Shown in pieces: positions 15,501 to 23,392 of a DNA stretch of 28,650 bases (position 1 is its first letter; each line of letters opens with the position of its first letter). The DNA comes from SIG455 sp045589495 (lineage in GTDB: Bacteria; Bacillota; Clostridia; UMGS1810), in the NCBI GenBank assembly GCA_045589495.1, contig JAZNPF010000005.1:1-28650 (forward strand). The letters run 5' to 3'. The notes under the pieces were generated by a model. That model searched no databases, had not been told where the DNA came from, and saw only the letters and a program-made list of their open reading frames with translations. Position numbers and translations under genes: made by a program.

Positions 15501-16691
15501 TTATTCACCTTTGAGCATACTTTCGAGTCTGTCAAGACCTTCTTTAATATTCTCCATACTTGTAGCGTAAGACCAACGCACGTGATTCGGTGCTGAAAAA
15601 CCTGTTCCGGGAACAACAGCAACGAGTTTTTCATCCAGAAATACCTGTGCAAAATCGTCACTGCTTTCAATCAATTTTCCGCATATTTCTTTACCGATGA
15701 GTTTTTCTATATTCATCATAACATAAAACGCGCCATCAGGCATAAGGCAAGAAACACCTTCTATATTATTTATGCGATCCACCATATAATCTCTGCGTTC
15801 TTTGAACGCTTTTTTCATCATAAGAAGATCGTCAACAGGACCATCAAGTGCAACACCGGCTGCAACCTGCGCAATAGAGTTAGGGTTTGATGTTGCATGG
15901 CTTTGCACACTTCCCATTGCTTTTGCAAGGTCTTTGGGTGCTGCAAGGTAACCTATTCTCCAACCGGTCATGGCATACGTTTTTGAAACACCGTTAATTA
16001 TGATTGTAAGATTTTTAATCTCTTCACCAAAAGAAGCGATGCTTACGTGCTTTGTTGCACCATAGATAAGGTGTTCATAGATTTCGTCAGAAATTACATA
16101 CAGATTATACTCTACTGCAACCTGTGCAATCTCACGCAGTTCCTCAACAGTATACACCATACCTGTAGGGTTGCTGGGGCTGTTTAAAATAAATGCACGT
16201 GTATTTGGGGTGATTGCAGAAATTAAATCCTTTGCGGTGAATTTAAAATTGTTTTCTTCTTTAGTCTGAAGTATAACAGGTACACCGTCATTCAATTTAA
16301 TCATTTCAGGATAACTTACCCAGAATGGTGCTGGAACGATAACCTCATCACCAGGATTTAAAATAGCACCAAAAGCATTCATAAGCGAATGTTTTGCACC
16401 ATTACTTATGATTATCTGGTCTGTGGTATAGTCAAGTCCGTTGTCACGTTTAAGTTTACGTACAACAGCCTGCTTAAGTGCAAGTGTACCTGATGCAGGT
16501 GTATATTTGGTAAAACCTTCGTTTATGGCAGTGATAGCGGCATCTTTAATATGCTGGGGTGTATCAAAATCAGGCTCTCCGGCACCGAAGCCGACAACAT
16601 CCATACCGTCCGCTTTCATCTGTTTGAATTTAGAATCAATAGCCAAAGTAGGTGAAGGCGAAATACTTTTAAATTTTTCTGACATATACAT
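15501..16691 (-). CDS. Class I aminotransferase (aspartate/aromatic type)
   Basis: PLP enzyme of fold type I, subgroup I-gamma (AspC/PatA-like), 396 residues. Seen: GAGEPDFDTP (37-46) with YTPASG, NSPSNPTG (170-177), D202 and Y205 in VISDEIYEHL, the Schiff-base Lys237 in SKTYAMTGWRIGY, R245 of that block, and a C-terminal HVRWSYA with the substrate-binding Arg. Most likely aspartate transaminase, but amino-group donor specificity cannot be fixed from sequence. Start ATG follows GGAGG with 8-nt spacing; the alternative ATG two codons later lies farther from it. Single gene between its own promoter and terminator. Confidence 0.93.
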   Translation of the reverse strand: MYMSEKFKSISPSPTLAIDSKFKQMKADGMDVVGFGAGEPDFDTPQHIKDAAITAINEGFTKYTPASGTLALKQAVVRKLKRDNGLDYTTDQIIISNGAKHSLMNAFGAILNPGDEVIVPAPFWVSYPEMIKLNDGVPVILQTKEENNFKFTAKDLISAITPNTRAFILNSPSNPTGMVYTVEELREIAQVAVEYNLYVISDEIYEHLIYGATKHVSIASFGEEIKNLTIIINGVSKTYAMTGWRIGYLAAPKDLAKAMGSVQSHATSNPNSIAQVAAGVALDGPVDDLLMMKKAFKERRDYMVDRINNIEGVSCLMPDGAFYVMMNIEKLIGKEICGKLIESSDDFAQVFLDEKLVAVVPGTGFSAPNHVRWSYATSMENIKEGLDRLESMLKGE

Positions 16692-16742
16692 TGATGTATC
16701 CTCCGTTTTCCAATTTTACTCAATAACATAAACACAATGAAT

Positions 16743-16771
16743 AGTATACTATACATTATTTGAAAATGCAA
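16743..16771 (-). promoter_or_regulatory. Sigma-A promoter of aminotransferase gene
   Basis: Minus strand -35 TTGCAT (16771-16766), 17-nt spacer, -10 TATACT (16748-16743), giving a leader of about 45 nt. No T-box or riboswitch fits in it. Confidence 0.7.
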
Positions 16772-16790
16772 CATTTTTGATGTCTAAATT

Positions 16791-17684
16791 TCATTTTTTA
16801 TAAAAATTCAGAAAATTTTCACAGTAAATACCACGAATTATGCGGTCAGGATAATTCATTTTTGCAAGTTCCTCAAGTAAAATATTCATTTTTTCGCATG
16901 AATCAATATCATTCATCTTATATTCAACACCGTCAAAATCTGCACCCAAGCCAATATTATTTTCTCCACCAAGCGAGCAAAAATGCTCTATATGACGGAT
17001 AATATCAGTAACAGACGCAGTATAAGTTCCGTTTAAAAACATAGGATATGTATTTATTCCCGCAACGCCGCCTTTTGTACATAATATCTTAAATTGCTCA
17101 TCGGTAAGATTTCTGTTGTTGGCACATACGGTCCTTGAATTGGAATGAGTTGCAACGATTCTCAAATTTTCAAATTCCAACGCATCATAAAATCCAATGT
17201 CCGAAATATGTGACACATCAAGCACCATACCGAGATTTTCCATACGTTTAAGTGCATTTATTCCTTCTTGTGTGAGTCCTTTATTATTCGCTTCTATACC
17301 ACCGCAAAGTTGGTTGTCGTTATTCCACGTAATACTCATTGTACGAACTCCGGATTTATAGAGCAAATCTATATACCCAATATCAAAATCAGGGGTATTA
17401 CCTACCCCTTCTATCGAAACAAGCGCTGTAACCGGACTATCACATTCAATATAATCTCCTGCACAAAATGTTGCCAATTCACTCCTGGAACATTCCGTTT
17501 TCAGCAACTCAATCAAATTCACAATATCCTCAATACGTAAATCTCCTTCATTGAATATTGCAAACATCTGTATTGCATTTCCGTACTTTGCAAGTCTTTC
17601 AAAATCAACATCATACGCATTTGAATTCAGATTACCATCTTTATATACTTTAAGTAATGTATCGCAATGTGCGTCAAACATCAT
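16791..17684 (-). CDS. Membrane dipeptidase (peptidase family M19)
   Basis: Zinc-dependent dipeptidase of the renal dipeptidase family, 297 residues (shorter than the about 320 usual). Metal ligands are seen in DAHCD (4-8: H6, D8), the bridging Glu in SIEGVGN, and the two His segments DVSHIS and ATHSNSR; GLGADFDG is the conserved C-terminal block. It would split dipeptides, probably including D-amino-acid ones. No signal peptide, so likely cytoplasmic. Last gene of the operon; its ATG follows the yraN stop directly. ATG at the second codon is an equally good start. No clear terminator follows. Confidence 0.93.
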   Translation of the reverse strand: MMFDAHCDTLLKVYKDGNLNSNAYDVDFERLAKYGNAIQMFAIFNEGDLRIEDIVNLIELLKTECSRSELATFCAGDYIECDSPVTALVSIEGVGNTPDFDIGYIDLLYKSGVRTMSITWNNDNQLCGGIEANNKGLTQEGINALKRMENLGMVLDVSHISDIGFYDALEFENLRIVATHSNSRTVCANNRNLTDEQFKILCTKGGVAGINTYPMFLNGTYTASVTDIIRHIEHFCSLGGENNIGLGADFDGVEYKMNDIDSCEKMNILLEELAKMNYPDRIIRGIYCENFLNFYKK

Positions 17685-18059
17685 TTACACTCCCGAAGCA
17701 TCAAAAGCATTTTTAATAATATTTATTTTATTTGGTGCAAATAAATGACTGCTGCTTATATAAACTTCTACAACATCAAAACGAACCGGCGAAGAAATCT
17801 CGTTTACACAAGTATAATAAAGAGCGCCTTTGATTATCTTCTGACGTTTCCGATAATCCACAGCCTCACAAGCAAGACCGTAATCCTGTCTGTTCCGTGT
17901 TTTGACTTCTATAAAACACAAGCAATCACCATCATAAGCAATTATGTCAATCTCACAAAACTTTGTTTTAAAATTGCGCTCTACAATCCTATATCCGTTT
18001 TTAGCCAGATATTTTGCGGCATAACTTTCGCCGTAATCCCCTATTTTTTTAGTATTCAT
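17685..18059 (-). CDS. yraN: UPF0102 protein YraN (endonuclease-like fold)
   Basis: 124-residue protein of the YraN family with a restriction-endonuclease-like fold. The core GDYGESYAAKYL (7-18) and the PD-(D/E)xK-type pattern, E36-x-D38 in CEIDIIAYDG and E51-V-K53 in FIEVKTR, are intact. Function is not established. It overlaps the end of rnhB by 4 nt (ATGA), as the two genes often do, which hints at a role in nucleic-acid upkeep. Confidence 0.93.
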   Translation of the reverse strand: MNTKKIGDYGESYAAKYLAKNGYRIVERNFKTKFCEIDIIAYDGDCLCFIEVKTRNRQDYGLACEAVDYRKRQKIIKGALYYTCVNEISSPVRFDVVEVYISSSHLFAPNKINIIKNAFDASGV

Positions 18060-18664
18060 TTTATGTGCTCCGAAACGCCCCTGAACGTAACTCTGTGTAT
18101 TGGTGACGGTCCGTATTTTGCAACCGCCTCTTTATGTTCTTTTGTGGGGTATCCTTTATGTTTGGCAAATCCATATTGTGGATATAATTTATCCATTTCT
18201 GTTATGTATCTGTCCCTTTCAACCTTTGCAAGTATTGAAGCCGCCGCAATAGCCTGAACTTTTGCATCACCTTTCACAACGGCTTCATACGGAATATCCA
18301 TTTGAGGTGCACGATTACCGTCTAAAAGTGCAAAATCCGCTTTTTTCGAAAGATTATCCAAAGCAAGTTTAAATGCTTTCATTGCGGCGTTAAGAATATT
18401 TATTTTATCAATCTCTTTCTCATCAACGCTTACGATTGAATATGCAATTGCATTTTCTTTTATAACATCATATAACTGCTCACGCTTTTTCTCGGTGAGT
18501 TTTTTTGAGTCGTTGACACCTTCAAGTACAAGCCCTTTGGGGAAAATAACGGCTGCAGCATATACAGGCCCCGCAAGTGGACCTCTGCCTGCCTCATCAA
18601 CTCCGGCTACAAATTCATAACCGGCATCCCACAATTTCTTTTCATATTCAAGCATATCTGCCAT
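18056..18664 (-). CDS. rnhB: Ribonuclease HII
   Basis: Removes ribonucleotides and RNA from RNA-DNA duplexes. 202 residues. The signature GVDEAGRGPLAGPV (21-34) gives acidic residues D23 and E24; a third Asp is in LLDGN, and the helix ASILAKVERD supplies the fourth. Downstream of ylqF with 3 nt between stop and start, and coupled to yraN. The order ylqF-rnhB is conserved across Firmicutes. Confidence 0.97.
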   Translation of the reverse strand: MADMLEYEKKLWDAGYEFVAGVDEAGRGPLAGPVYAAAVIFPKGLVLEGVNDSKKLTEKKREQLYDVIKENAIAYSIVSVDEKEIDKINILNAAMKAFKLALDNLSKKADFALLDGNRAPQMDIPYEAVVKGDAKVQAIAAASILAKVERDRYITEMDKLYPQYGFAKHKGYPTKEHKEAVAKYGPSPIHRVTFRGVSEHIK

Positions 18665-18667
18665 AAT

Positions 18668-19531
18668 CTACATCTCCTGACTTTCGGGCGGTGTTTCCAA
18701 TGTAATATTACCTAATTTTGCCGCACGGAATTCATCAAGCAATATTGACGCCGCACGCAAAGTGTCTATCTCTCCGCCTGATATAACAAACCCTCTTTTA
18801 CGGCCTAAAAGTTCCAGAAGTTCATACCCCTTAAGATTATCCATCTCCGTCATTTTATATCTGTCAGTAAGTGCCTGAGGATAATTATCACGCAAAAACT
18901 CCAAAAAATAGCACGCAAGTTCTTCGGTGTCTATTACTTCATCGCGTATGGCACCCGTATACGCAAGACGGAGTCCCACCTGCTGATCTTCAAATTTTGG
19001 CCACAGTATTCCGGGAGTGTCCAAAAGTTCAAAGCCATTTGCAAGACGAATCCACTGTTTACCCGTTGTAACACCCGGACGGTCACCTGTTTTTGCACTC
19101 TTTTTGCCGGACAGTTTATTTATAAAAGAAGATTTTCCCACATTAGGAACACCGACAACCATCATTTTAACTGTGCGATTAACTATTCCACGTGCTTTAT
19201 CGCTTTCTATTTTGTCTTTAAGTATATCCCTGCATTTATCAAGTACATTATTAAAATTCTTTCCGCCAGTCGAAGAAACCGTCATACACGGAATACCTTT
19301 ATTTATAAAATACTTTTGCCATTCTTTATTGAGTCCAGAATCAGCAATATCAGATTTATTCATAAGCATAAGACGAGGTTTGTTTTTTACAATCTCGTCT
19401 ATCTGCGGATTTCTTGAACTTAACGGAATTCGTGCATCAACAAGTTCTATAACAATATCAATAAGTTTTAGATTATCTTCTATCATACGACGTGTTTTTG
19501 TCATATGACCGGGAAACCACTGTAAATTCAT
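18668..19531 (-). CDS. ylqF: Ribosome biogenesis GTPase YlqF (RbgA)
   Basis: Circularly permuted GTPase needed for late assembly of the 50S subunit. 287 residues. The motif order is permuted as expected: G4 NKSD (58-61) comes first, then G5 SST (86-88), G1 GVPNVGKS (127-134), G2 in PGVTT, and G3 DTPG (171-174), followed by the C-terminal helical domain. The N-terminus WFPGHMTKTRR is the family hallmark. Three nt after the glycosyltransferase stop, so co-transcribed. Confidence 0.97.
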   Translation of the reverse strand: MNLQWFPGHMTKTRRMIEDNLKLIDIVIELVDARIPLSSRNPQIDEIVKNKPRLMLMNKSDIADSGLNKEWQKYFINKGIPCMTVSSTGGKNFNNVLDKCRDILKDKIESDKARGIVNRTVKMMVVGVPNVGKSSFINKLSGKKSAKTGDRPGVTTGKQWIRLANGFELLDTPGILWPKFEDQQVGLRLAYTGAIRDEVIDTEELACYFLEFLRDNYPQALTDRYKMTEMDNLKGYELLELLGRKRGFVISGGEIDTLRAASILLDEFRAAKLGNITLETPPESQEM

Positions 19532-19534
19532 AGT

Positions 19535-20644
19535 TTACTCCTTATCCGTAAGATTTATTATAAAATCTCCAAGTTTTTTGCTTGCATCGGGCGAACCAAT
19601 TTCAGCCGCCATCTTTCCCATACACTCTGCACGGTTTTCACTGGCTAAAAGTTGATATAATGCTTCACCCACGGTAAAAGTCTCGCTTACACCTATTGCA
19701 AGACCGTTATTTATCAAAAATTCGTAGTTTCTGTCTTCCTGCCCCGGAATAGGGTCAATCAGTATCATAGGCAGTTTCATAGCCAATGCCTCAGATGTTG
19801 TAAGTCCGCCGGGTTTAGATATCAAAATGTCCGACGCACTCATTATAAAATCAACGTTATCTACAAAACCAAAATTATATACTTTTTTATTAGTACGAAG
19901 TCTGTCAATCTGATTTTTAAGATGCGTATTGTTTCCGCAAACTGTAACAATCTGGAAATCATAATCAATGTCATCAAGTTCTTTTACGTATTTTATAACA
20001 TCGCCATACCCCATACTTCCGGTCATTACAAAAGCAGTTTTTTTGTTTTCAAAACCTAAAACTCTGCGCGCTTCTTGTTTATCAATTAAATTTGAAAACT
20101 TCATTTCAATCGGTATTCCGAATGGTAAAATTCTATCCTTAGGTATACCTTTTTTTATCATCTGATTATTAAGAAGTTTTGTAGGAGTTACATAGTAATC
20201 AAGTTCAGCCGTTTCCCAAAACGGATGCACAGTAAAATCAGTAAGAACTCCAAACGTCACTGCATTGCTTTCTTTCTTTTCTTTAAACTTACTAACAAGA
20301 TTAGCTGCAAAAATATGAGTTGCTATTATAACATCCGGATTTTTACCTGCAATAAATTTGTAAAACTGTCTTGAGATAATCTTACCAGCCATATCAACCA
20401 GATTTATTCTGTCGGAATAGTCACGTTGCTCCGCTTTTGAATATATGTTTCCATACACCGAAGGAGTAAATTTCGTAGAAAGCAAATAACCTTTTTCCAC
20501 CAGATTACTAAGTGAGGTGTTGAAATATTTATAGGTATCCACAATCTCAACATCTGCCCCCTGAGTTTTCAAATAGTCACCTATAGCACGCGCTGTTTTA
20601 TTATGCCCCTGTCCTGCTGAAATAGTAAGTACCAAAACCTTCAT
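19535..20644 (-). CDS. UgtP/MGDG-synthase-like glycosyltransferase
   Basis: 369-residue GT28-type (GT-B) glycosyltransferase resembling UgtP/YpfP, which adds glucose from UDP-glucose to diacylglycerol to make glycolipid anchors. N-terminal MGDG-synthase domain with ISAGQGHNKTARAI (8-21); C-terminal sugar-nucleotide domain with VTGSMGYGDV and SKPGGLTTSEALAMKLP, then DPIPGQEDRN. Start: ATG 20644 follows GAAGGAG with 9-nt spacing. The frame stays open for 86 more codons upstream, but that part covers the promoter and runs antisense to the Cys-rich gene. Donor and acceptor are inferred. First gene of a five-gene operon. Confidence 0.88.
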   Translation of the reverse strand: MKVLVLTISAGQGHNKTARAIGDYLKTQGADVEIVDTYKYFNTSLSNLVEKGYLLSTKFTPSVYGNIYSKAEQRDYSDRINLVDMAGKIISRQFYKFIAGKNPDVIIATHIFAANLVSKFKEKKESNAVTFGVLTDFTVHPFWETAELDYYVTPTKLLNNQMIKKGIPKDRILPFGIPIEMKFSNLIDKQEARRVLGFENKKTAFVMTGSMGYGDVIKYVKELDDIDYDFQIVTVCGNNTHLKNQIDRLRTNKKVYNFGFVDNVDFIMSASDILISKPGGLTTSEALAMKLPMILIDPIPGQEDRNYEFLINNGLAIGVSETFTVGEALYQLLASENRAECMGKMAAEIGSPDASKKLGDFIINLTDKE

Positions 20645-20680
20645 ATTATCTTCTCCTTCCCGGTTATATTCATCTATATC

Positions 20681-20710
20681 AGTATACCACATTATCCGGA
20701 TAAATGGTAA
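20681..20710 (-). promoter_or_regulatory. Promoter of UgtP-like operon
   Basis: Minus strand TTACCA (20710-20705), 18-nt spacer, TATACT (20686-20681) preceded by TG-G, which makes an extended -10. It abuts the sporulation-type promoter on the plus strand. Confidence 0.6.
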
Positions 20711-20737
20711 CACTTTTTTCTGTATATTCATATTATA
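20710..20737 (+). promoter_or_regulatory. Sigma-K/sigma-E-like promoter of the Cys-rich genes
   Basis: Plus-strand AC (20710-20711), 17-nt gap, CATATTATA (20729-20737). This fits the sigma-K pattern AC-N17-CATANNNTA exactly and is also close to the sigma-E -10. The start point would be near 20745, about 36 nt before the first ATG. A sigma-A reading (-10 TATTAT) lacks a good -35. Confidence 0.5.
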
Positions 20738-20780
20738 CATTGGTATTACAAAAAAATCAATTTTTTTGGAGGTGCAAGTT

Positions 20781-20915
20781 ATGTTTAATTGTAGTGGTAT
20801 CTTTGGAGGTTCTAATGATGGTATCTTATTCTTCATCTTAGTATTCCTTCTTCTCTTCTGCGGTTGCGGTAACAACAACGGTTGCTGCGAGCACAATGAC
20901 AATTGTGGCTGCTGA
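20781..20915 (+). CDS. Small Cys/Asn-rich membrane protein, copy 1
   Basis: 44-residue unrecognised protein. N-terminus MFNCSGIFGG, one hydrophobic span (about 14-26, GILFFILVFLLLF), then a Cys-rich tail with CGCGNNNGCC and a final NCGC: 7 of the 44 residues are Cys. ATG lies 5-6 nt after TTTTGGAGGTGC, a strong ribosome site. The short membrane span with Gly/Cys/Asn flanks recalls small spore-associated YjcZ-type proteins, but no clear family motif is present. First of three tandem relatives; the promoter upstream is of sporulation type. Function unknown. Confidence 0.75.
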   Translation: MFNCSGIFGGSNDGILFFILVFLLLFCGCGNNNGCCEHNDNCGC

Positions 20916-20952
20916 AATTAAGTAATCAAAATTTTTTCGGAGGTGCGTTAAT

Positions 20953-21096
20953 ATGTTAAATTTATTTGGTAACAACGGTTGCTGCGAAAACAGTTGTAAT
21001 GGCGGCACCAGCACAGTTTTGTGGTTCATCATCCTTTTCTTGTTACTTTTCTTAAACAATGACTGCTGTGAACGCAACAATAACGGTTGCTGCTAA
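20953..21096 (+). CDS. Small Cys/Asn-rich membrane protein, copy 2
   Basis: 47-residue paralogue. N-terminus with NNGCCENSC, a hydrophobic span (about 21-34, TVLWFIILFLLLFL) and a tail NNDCCERNNNGCC. Seven Cys. The ribosome site (TTTTTTCGGAGGTGC, then 6-7 nt to the ATG) is almost a copy of that of the first gene, and the 12 bases AACGGTTGCTGC occur in copy 1 and twice in this gene, which indicates tandem duplication. It starts 37 nt after copy 1 ends. Function unknown. Confidence 0.75.
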   Translation: MLNLFGNNGCCENSCNGGTSTVLWFIILFLLLFLNNDCCERNNNGCC

Positions 21097-21121
21097 AAAT
21101 CAATGAAAGGTGGTAAATGCT

Positions 21122-21274
21122 ATGGGAGATTGCTGCAATCCCTGTAACAACAACTGCTGCTGTTGCTCAAACAACAGTTGGTTCGGCGGAAATAACCTTT
21201 GGGTTATTGTTATTGCAATCATCGTTATATGGTTTCTTTGGGACAACAACGACAACGATAATTGCTGCTGCTGA
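21122..21274 (+). CDS. Small Cys/Asn-rich membrane protein, copy 3
   Basis: 50-residue member of the same group, more diverged. N-terminus MGDCCNPCNNNCCCC with seven Cys in 15 residues, a Trp-flanked hydrophobic span (about 26-40, LWVIVIAIIVIWFLW), and an acidic Asn/Asp tail ending in CCC. Ten Cys in all. The ribosome site is AAAGGTGG with 7-nt spacing. It begins 25 nt after copy 2 and is followed by a strong terminator, so the three form one transcript. Function unknown; disulfide or metal binding is a guess from composition. Confidence 0.75.
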   Translation: MGDCCNPCNNNCCCCSNNSWFGGNNLWVIVIAIIVIWFLWDNNDNDNCCC

Positions 21275-21288
21275 TTAAATAAATATTT

Positions 21289-21322
21289 AAAAAATCCTCG
21301 TTCAAAAGAACGAGGATTTTTT
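21289..21322 (+). terminator. Strong terminator of the Cys-rich operon
   Basis: Perfect 15-bp stem (A-tract, then ATCCTCGTTC / GAACGAGGAT, then T-tract) with an AAAA loop. Symmetric A and T tracts let it work in both directions. Confidence 0.92.
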
Positions 21323-21337
21323 CACATTCCAAAAAAC

Positions 21338-21360
21338 AACCAGCCCGTTAAGGGCTGGTT
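21338..21360 (-). terminator. Terminator of yceD-rpmF
   Basis: Perfect 9-bp stem AACCAGCCC/GGGCTGGTT with a 5-nt loop, 8 nt after the rpmF stop; followed by GTTTTTT on the minus strand. Confidence 0.88.
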
Positions 21361-21367
21361 TAATTGC

Positions 21368-21544
21368 TTATTCAGCTTTTAAAACCTCTTTGTCACCATA
21401 GGTTCCACAAGCCTTGCAAACTCTGTGGGGCAATTTGTACTCACCGCATTTGGGGCATTTTACCATTCCGGGTAAAACAAGTTTCCAATTTGCTCTTCTT
21501 TTATCTCTTCTTGCTTTAGAAGTTTTTCTCTTGGGTACTGCCAT
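21368..21544 (-). CDS. rpmF: 50S ribosomal protein L32
   Basis: 58 residues starting MAVPKRKTSKARRDKRRANW, the L32 hallmark, with a zinc ribbon of C30-x2-C33 and C43-x2-C46 (CPKC ... CKAC). Because all four Cys are present this is the zinc-binding (C+) form. The gene follows yceD by 41 nt and has a GGAGGTG ribosome site. yceD-rpmF is a widely conserved pair. Confidence 0.98.
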   Translation of the reverse strand: MAVPKRKTSKARRDKRRANWKLVLPGMVKCPKCGEYKLPHRVCKACGTYGDKEVLKAE

Positions 21545-21585
21545 AAAGTAACACCTCCTACCAAAATTCTATATCTTTTAAAAAC

Positions 21586-22086
21586 TTAATCGTTTTTCAA
21601 AAACGCTTTTAATCCTGCAAGGCGAGGATCAATTTCGTCCTTCTCACACTCGCACGGACCATCATTTAAATCTTTGCCGCATATATGACAAAGACCTTTG
21701 CAATCTTCACTACATAAAAATACAAACGGTACTGATGTACAAAAGTTTTCCTCAACTGCGCTCAGCAAATCAACAGTATTGGATACAATCGGAAGAAATA
21801 CGCTGTCAGCATCAATTTCGTTATTAGTATAACATTCGCTTACATCATATACAAAATCCTCGGTTATCTCACTTAGGCAACGCGCACAGTTTACCTTAAA
21901 CTGTGTTTTGACAGTTGCATCAAGATAAAGATTTCCGCCGTTATTTTTGATGTTGCCTTCAACTAGCAACGGAGCAACAAACAAAAATTCCTGACCGTTG
22001 AATTCAAACTTTTCAAGTTCGATACTTGCCGAAACTTCTTGACAAGCACCTTCAGCCTTAACAATTTTAGAAACATCTATCTTCAT
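21586..22086 (-). CDS. yceD: YceD/DUF177 family protein
   Basis: 166-residue DUF177 protein, found directly before rpmF in most bacteria; linked to 23S rRNA accumulation in plants and E. coli. The core CARCLSEI with VYDV (C70 and C73) and the second Cys set CSEDCKGLCHICGKDL, followed by DPRLAGLKAF, are typical for the Gram-positive form. First gene of the unit with a near-perfect sigma-A promoter. Confidence 0.92.
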   Translation of the reverse strand: MKIDVSKIVKAEGACQEVSASIELEKFEFNGQEFLFVAPLLVEGNIKNNGGNLYLDATVKTQFKVNCARCLSEITEDFVYDVSECYTNNEIDADSVFLPIVSNTVDLLSAVEENFCTSVPFVFLCSEDCKGLCHICGKDLNDGPCECEKDEIDPRLAGLKAFLKND

Positions 22087-22119
22087 ATATACACCTCTTT
22101 TATTCGGCGCAACAAAATT

Positions 22120-22148
22120 ATTATATCTTTTTCCAATGAGTTTGTCAA
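22120..22148 (-). promoter_or_regulatory. Consensus sigma-A promoter of yceD-rpmF
   Basis: Minus strand TTGACA (22148-22143), 17-nt spacer, TATAAT (22125-22120): an exact match to consensus, as fits a ribosomal protein unit. Confidence 0.92.
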
Positions 22149-22169
22149 GACTTTTTTACCGATATTTAA

Positions 22170-23360
22170 TTATTTTACAAGTTTAGCAGTATCCATTGCA
22201 ATCATCATTTCTTCATCTGTTGGTATAACAAGAGTCTTAACTGTTGCACCGGCTGCAGAAATATCTCTTTCCTCGCCACGAACCTTATTAAGTTCAGCGT
22301 CCACTTTGATACCCATAAACTCCAAGCCGTCTGTAATAGCGGCACGCATCATCGCTGTGTTCTCACCGATACCTGCTGTAAATACAATGGCATCTACACC
22401 GCCCATAACTGCAGCATAAGTACCGATATAACGTTTTACGCTGTAAGCAAACATATCAAGAGCGAGTTTTGCTCTTTCGTCACCTTCGCCGGCTGCTTTT
22501 TCCAAATCTCTGAAGTCACTGCTGATACCTGATATACCAAACACGCCTGACTGCTTATTCATAAGGTCGTTAACGCCCTTTTCATCAAGCCCTTCTTTTT
22601 CCATAAGGAAAGTTACAATTGCAGGGTCAATATCACCGCAACGTGTACCCATTGAAACACCCGCCAAAGGTGTAAAGCCCATTGTAGTATCTACAGATTT
22701 ACCGCCGTCAACCGCTGTGATTGATGAGCCGTTACCAAGGTGCAGTGTAATAATTTTAAGGTCTTCAATATTTTTACCAAGCATATCTGCTGCTCTGCCA
22801 GAAACATATTTATGTGATGTCCCGTGGAAACCATATCTTCTGATTTTATGTTTTGTATACATTTCGTAAGGGAGCGCATACATATACGCTTTTGCAGGCA
22901 TTGTCTGATGAAAAGCAGTATCAAACACACCAACCTGAGGTACACCGGGCATGATTTTTGAACAAGCCTCAATACCGATAATGTTTGCAGGGTTGTGCAA
23001 AGGAGCAAGTTCAACACACTGCTGGAGTGCATCCATAACTGCATCATCTATAACAACAGAACCGCTGAAAATTTCGCCGCCGTGAACAACTCTATGTCCC
23101 ACTGCGTCAATTTCTTTCATATCAGCAATTACACCAACTTCTTTATCTGTAAGTGCTTCAATTACCATTCTGATAGCATCTGAATGGTCTTTCATAGCAT
23201 CTTCGCGTACAAAATCATCTCTGCCGCTTACTTTCTGTGTAAGTTTACCATCTATACCGATTCTTTCGCAAAGACCTTTCGCTAAAACTTTTTTTGTGTC
23301 AATATCAATAAACTGATATTTAAGTGAAGAACTTCCGGCATTGATAACCAAAATTTTCAT
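22170..23360 (-). CDS. ackA: Acetate kinase
   Basis: Transfers phosphate between acetyl-phosphate and ADP, giving ATP and acetate at the end of fermentation. 396 residues, normal. ASKHA-fold motifs: NAGSSSLKYQ (7-16) at the N-terminus, HRVVHGGE, DTAFHQTMP, HLGNGSS with the active-site His, and GFTPLAGVSMGTRCGD. Second gene of pta-ackA, 32 nt after pta. No terminator hairpin follows, so some read-through into yceD is possible. Confidence 0.98.
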   Translation of the reverse strand: MKILVINAGSSSLKYQFIDIDTKKVLAKGLCERIGIDGKLTQKVSGRDDFVREDAMKDHSDAIRMVIEALTDKEVGVIADMKEIDAVGHRVVHGGEIFSGSVVIDDAVMDALQQCVELAPLHNPANIIGIEACSKIMPGVPQVGVFDTAFHQTMPAKAYMYALPYEMYTKHKIRRYGFHGTSHKYVSGRAADMLGKNIEDLKIITLHLGNGSSITAVDGGKSVDTTMGFTPLAGVSMGTRCGDIDPAIVTFLMEKEGLDEKGVNDLMNKQSGVFGISGISSDFRDLEKAAGEGDERAKLALDMFAYSVKRYIGTYAAVMGGVDAIVFTAGIGENTAMMRAAITDGLEFMGIKVDAELNKVRGEERDISAAGATVKTLVIPTDEEMMIAMDTAKLVK

Positions 23361-23392
23361 TATAAATTCAACTCTTTTCTGATATATTTAAA

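Noticed and set aside
16692..16790. T-box or amino-acid riboswitch before the aminotransferase
   Set aside because: The leader is only about 45 nt and shows no specifier stem or T-box sequence.
20645..20902. 86-codon upstream extension of the UgtP-like gene
   Set aside because: It crosses the promoter, lacks a ribosome site, runs antisense to the first Cys-rich gene and has a composition unlike the protein; ATG 20644 has a strong site.
20838..21080. 80-codon minus-strand frame opposite the Cys-rich genes
   Set aside because: Antisense shadow of the repeats; no ribosome site or promoter and no family likeness.
20868..21096. CRISPR-like or satellite repeat array
   Set aside because: The repeats are 12-16 bp, lie in frame in coding sequence and encode the NNGCC motif; spacing is irregular.
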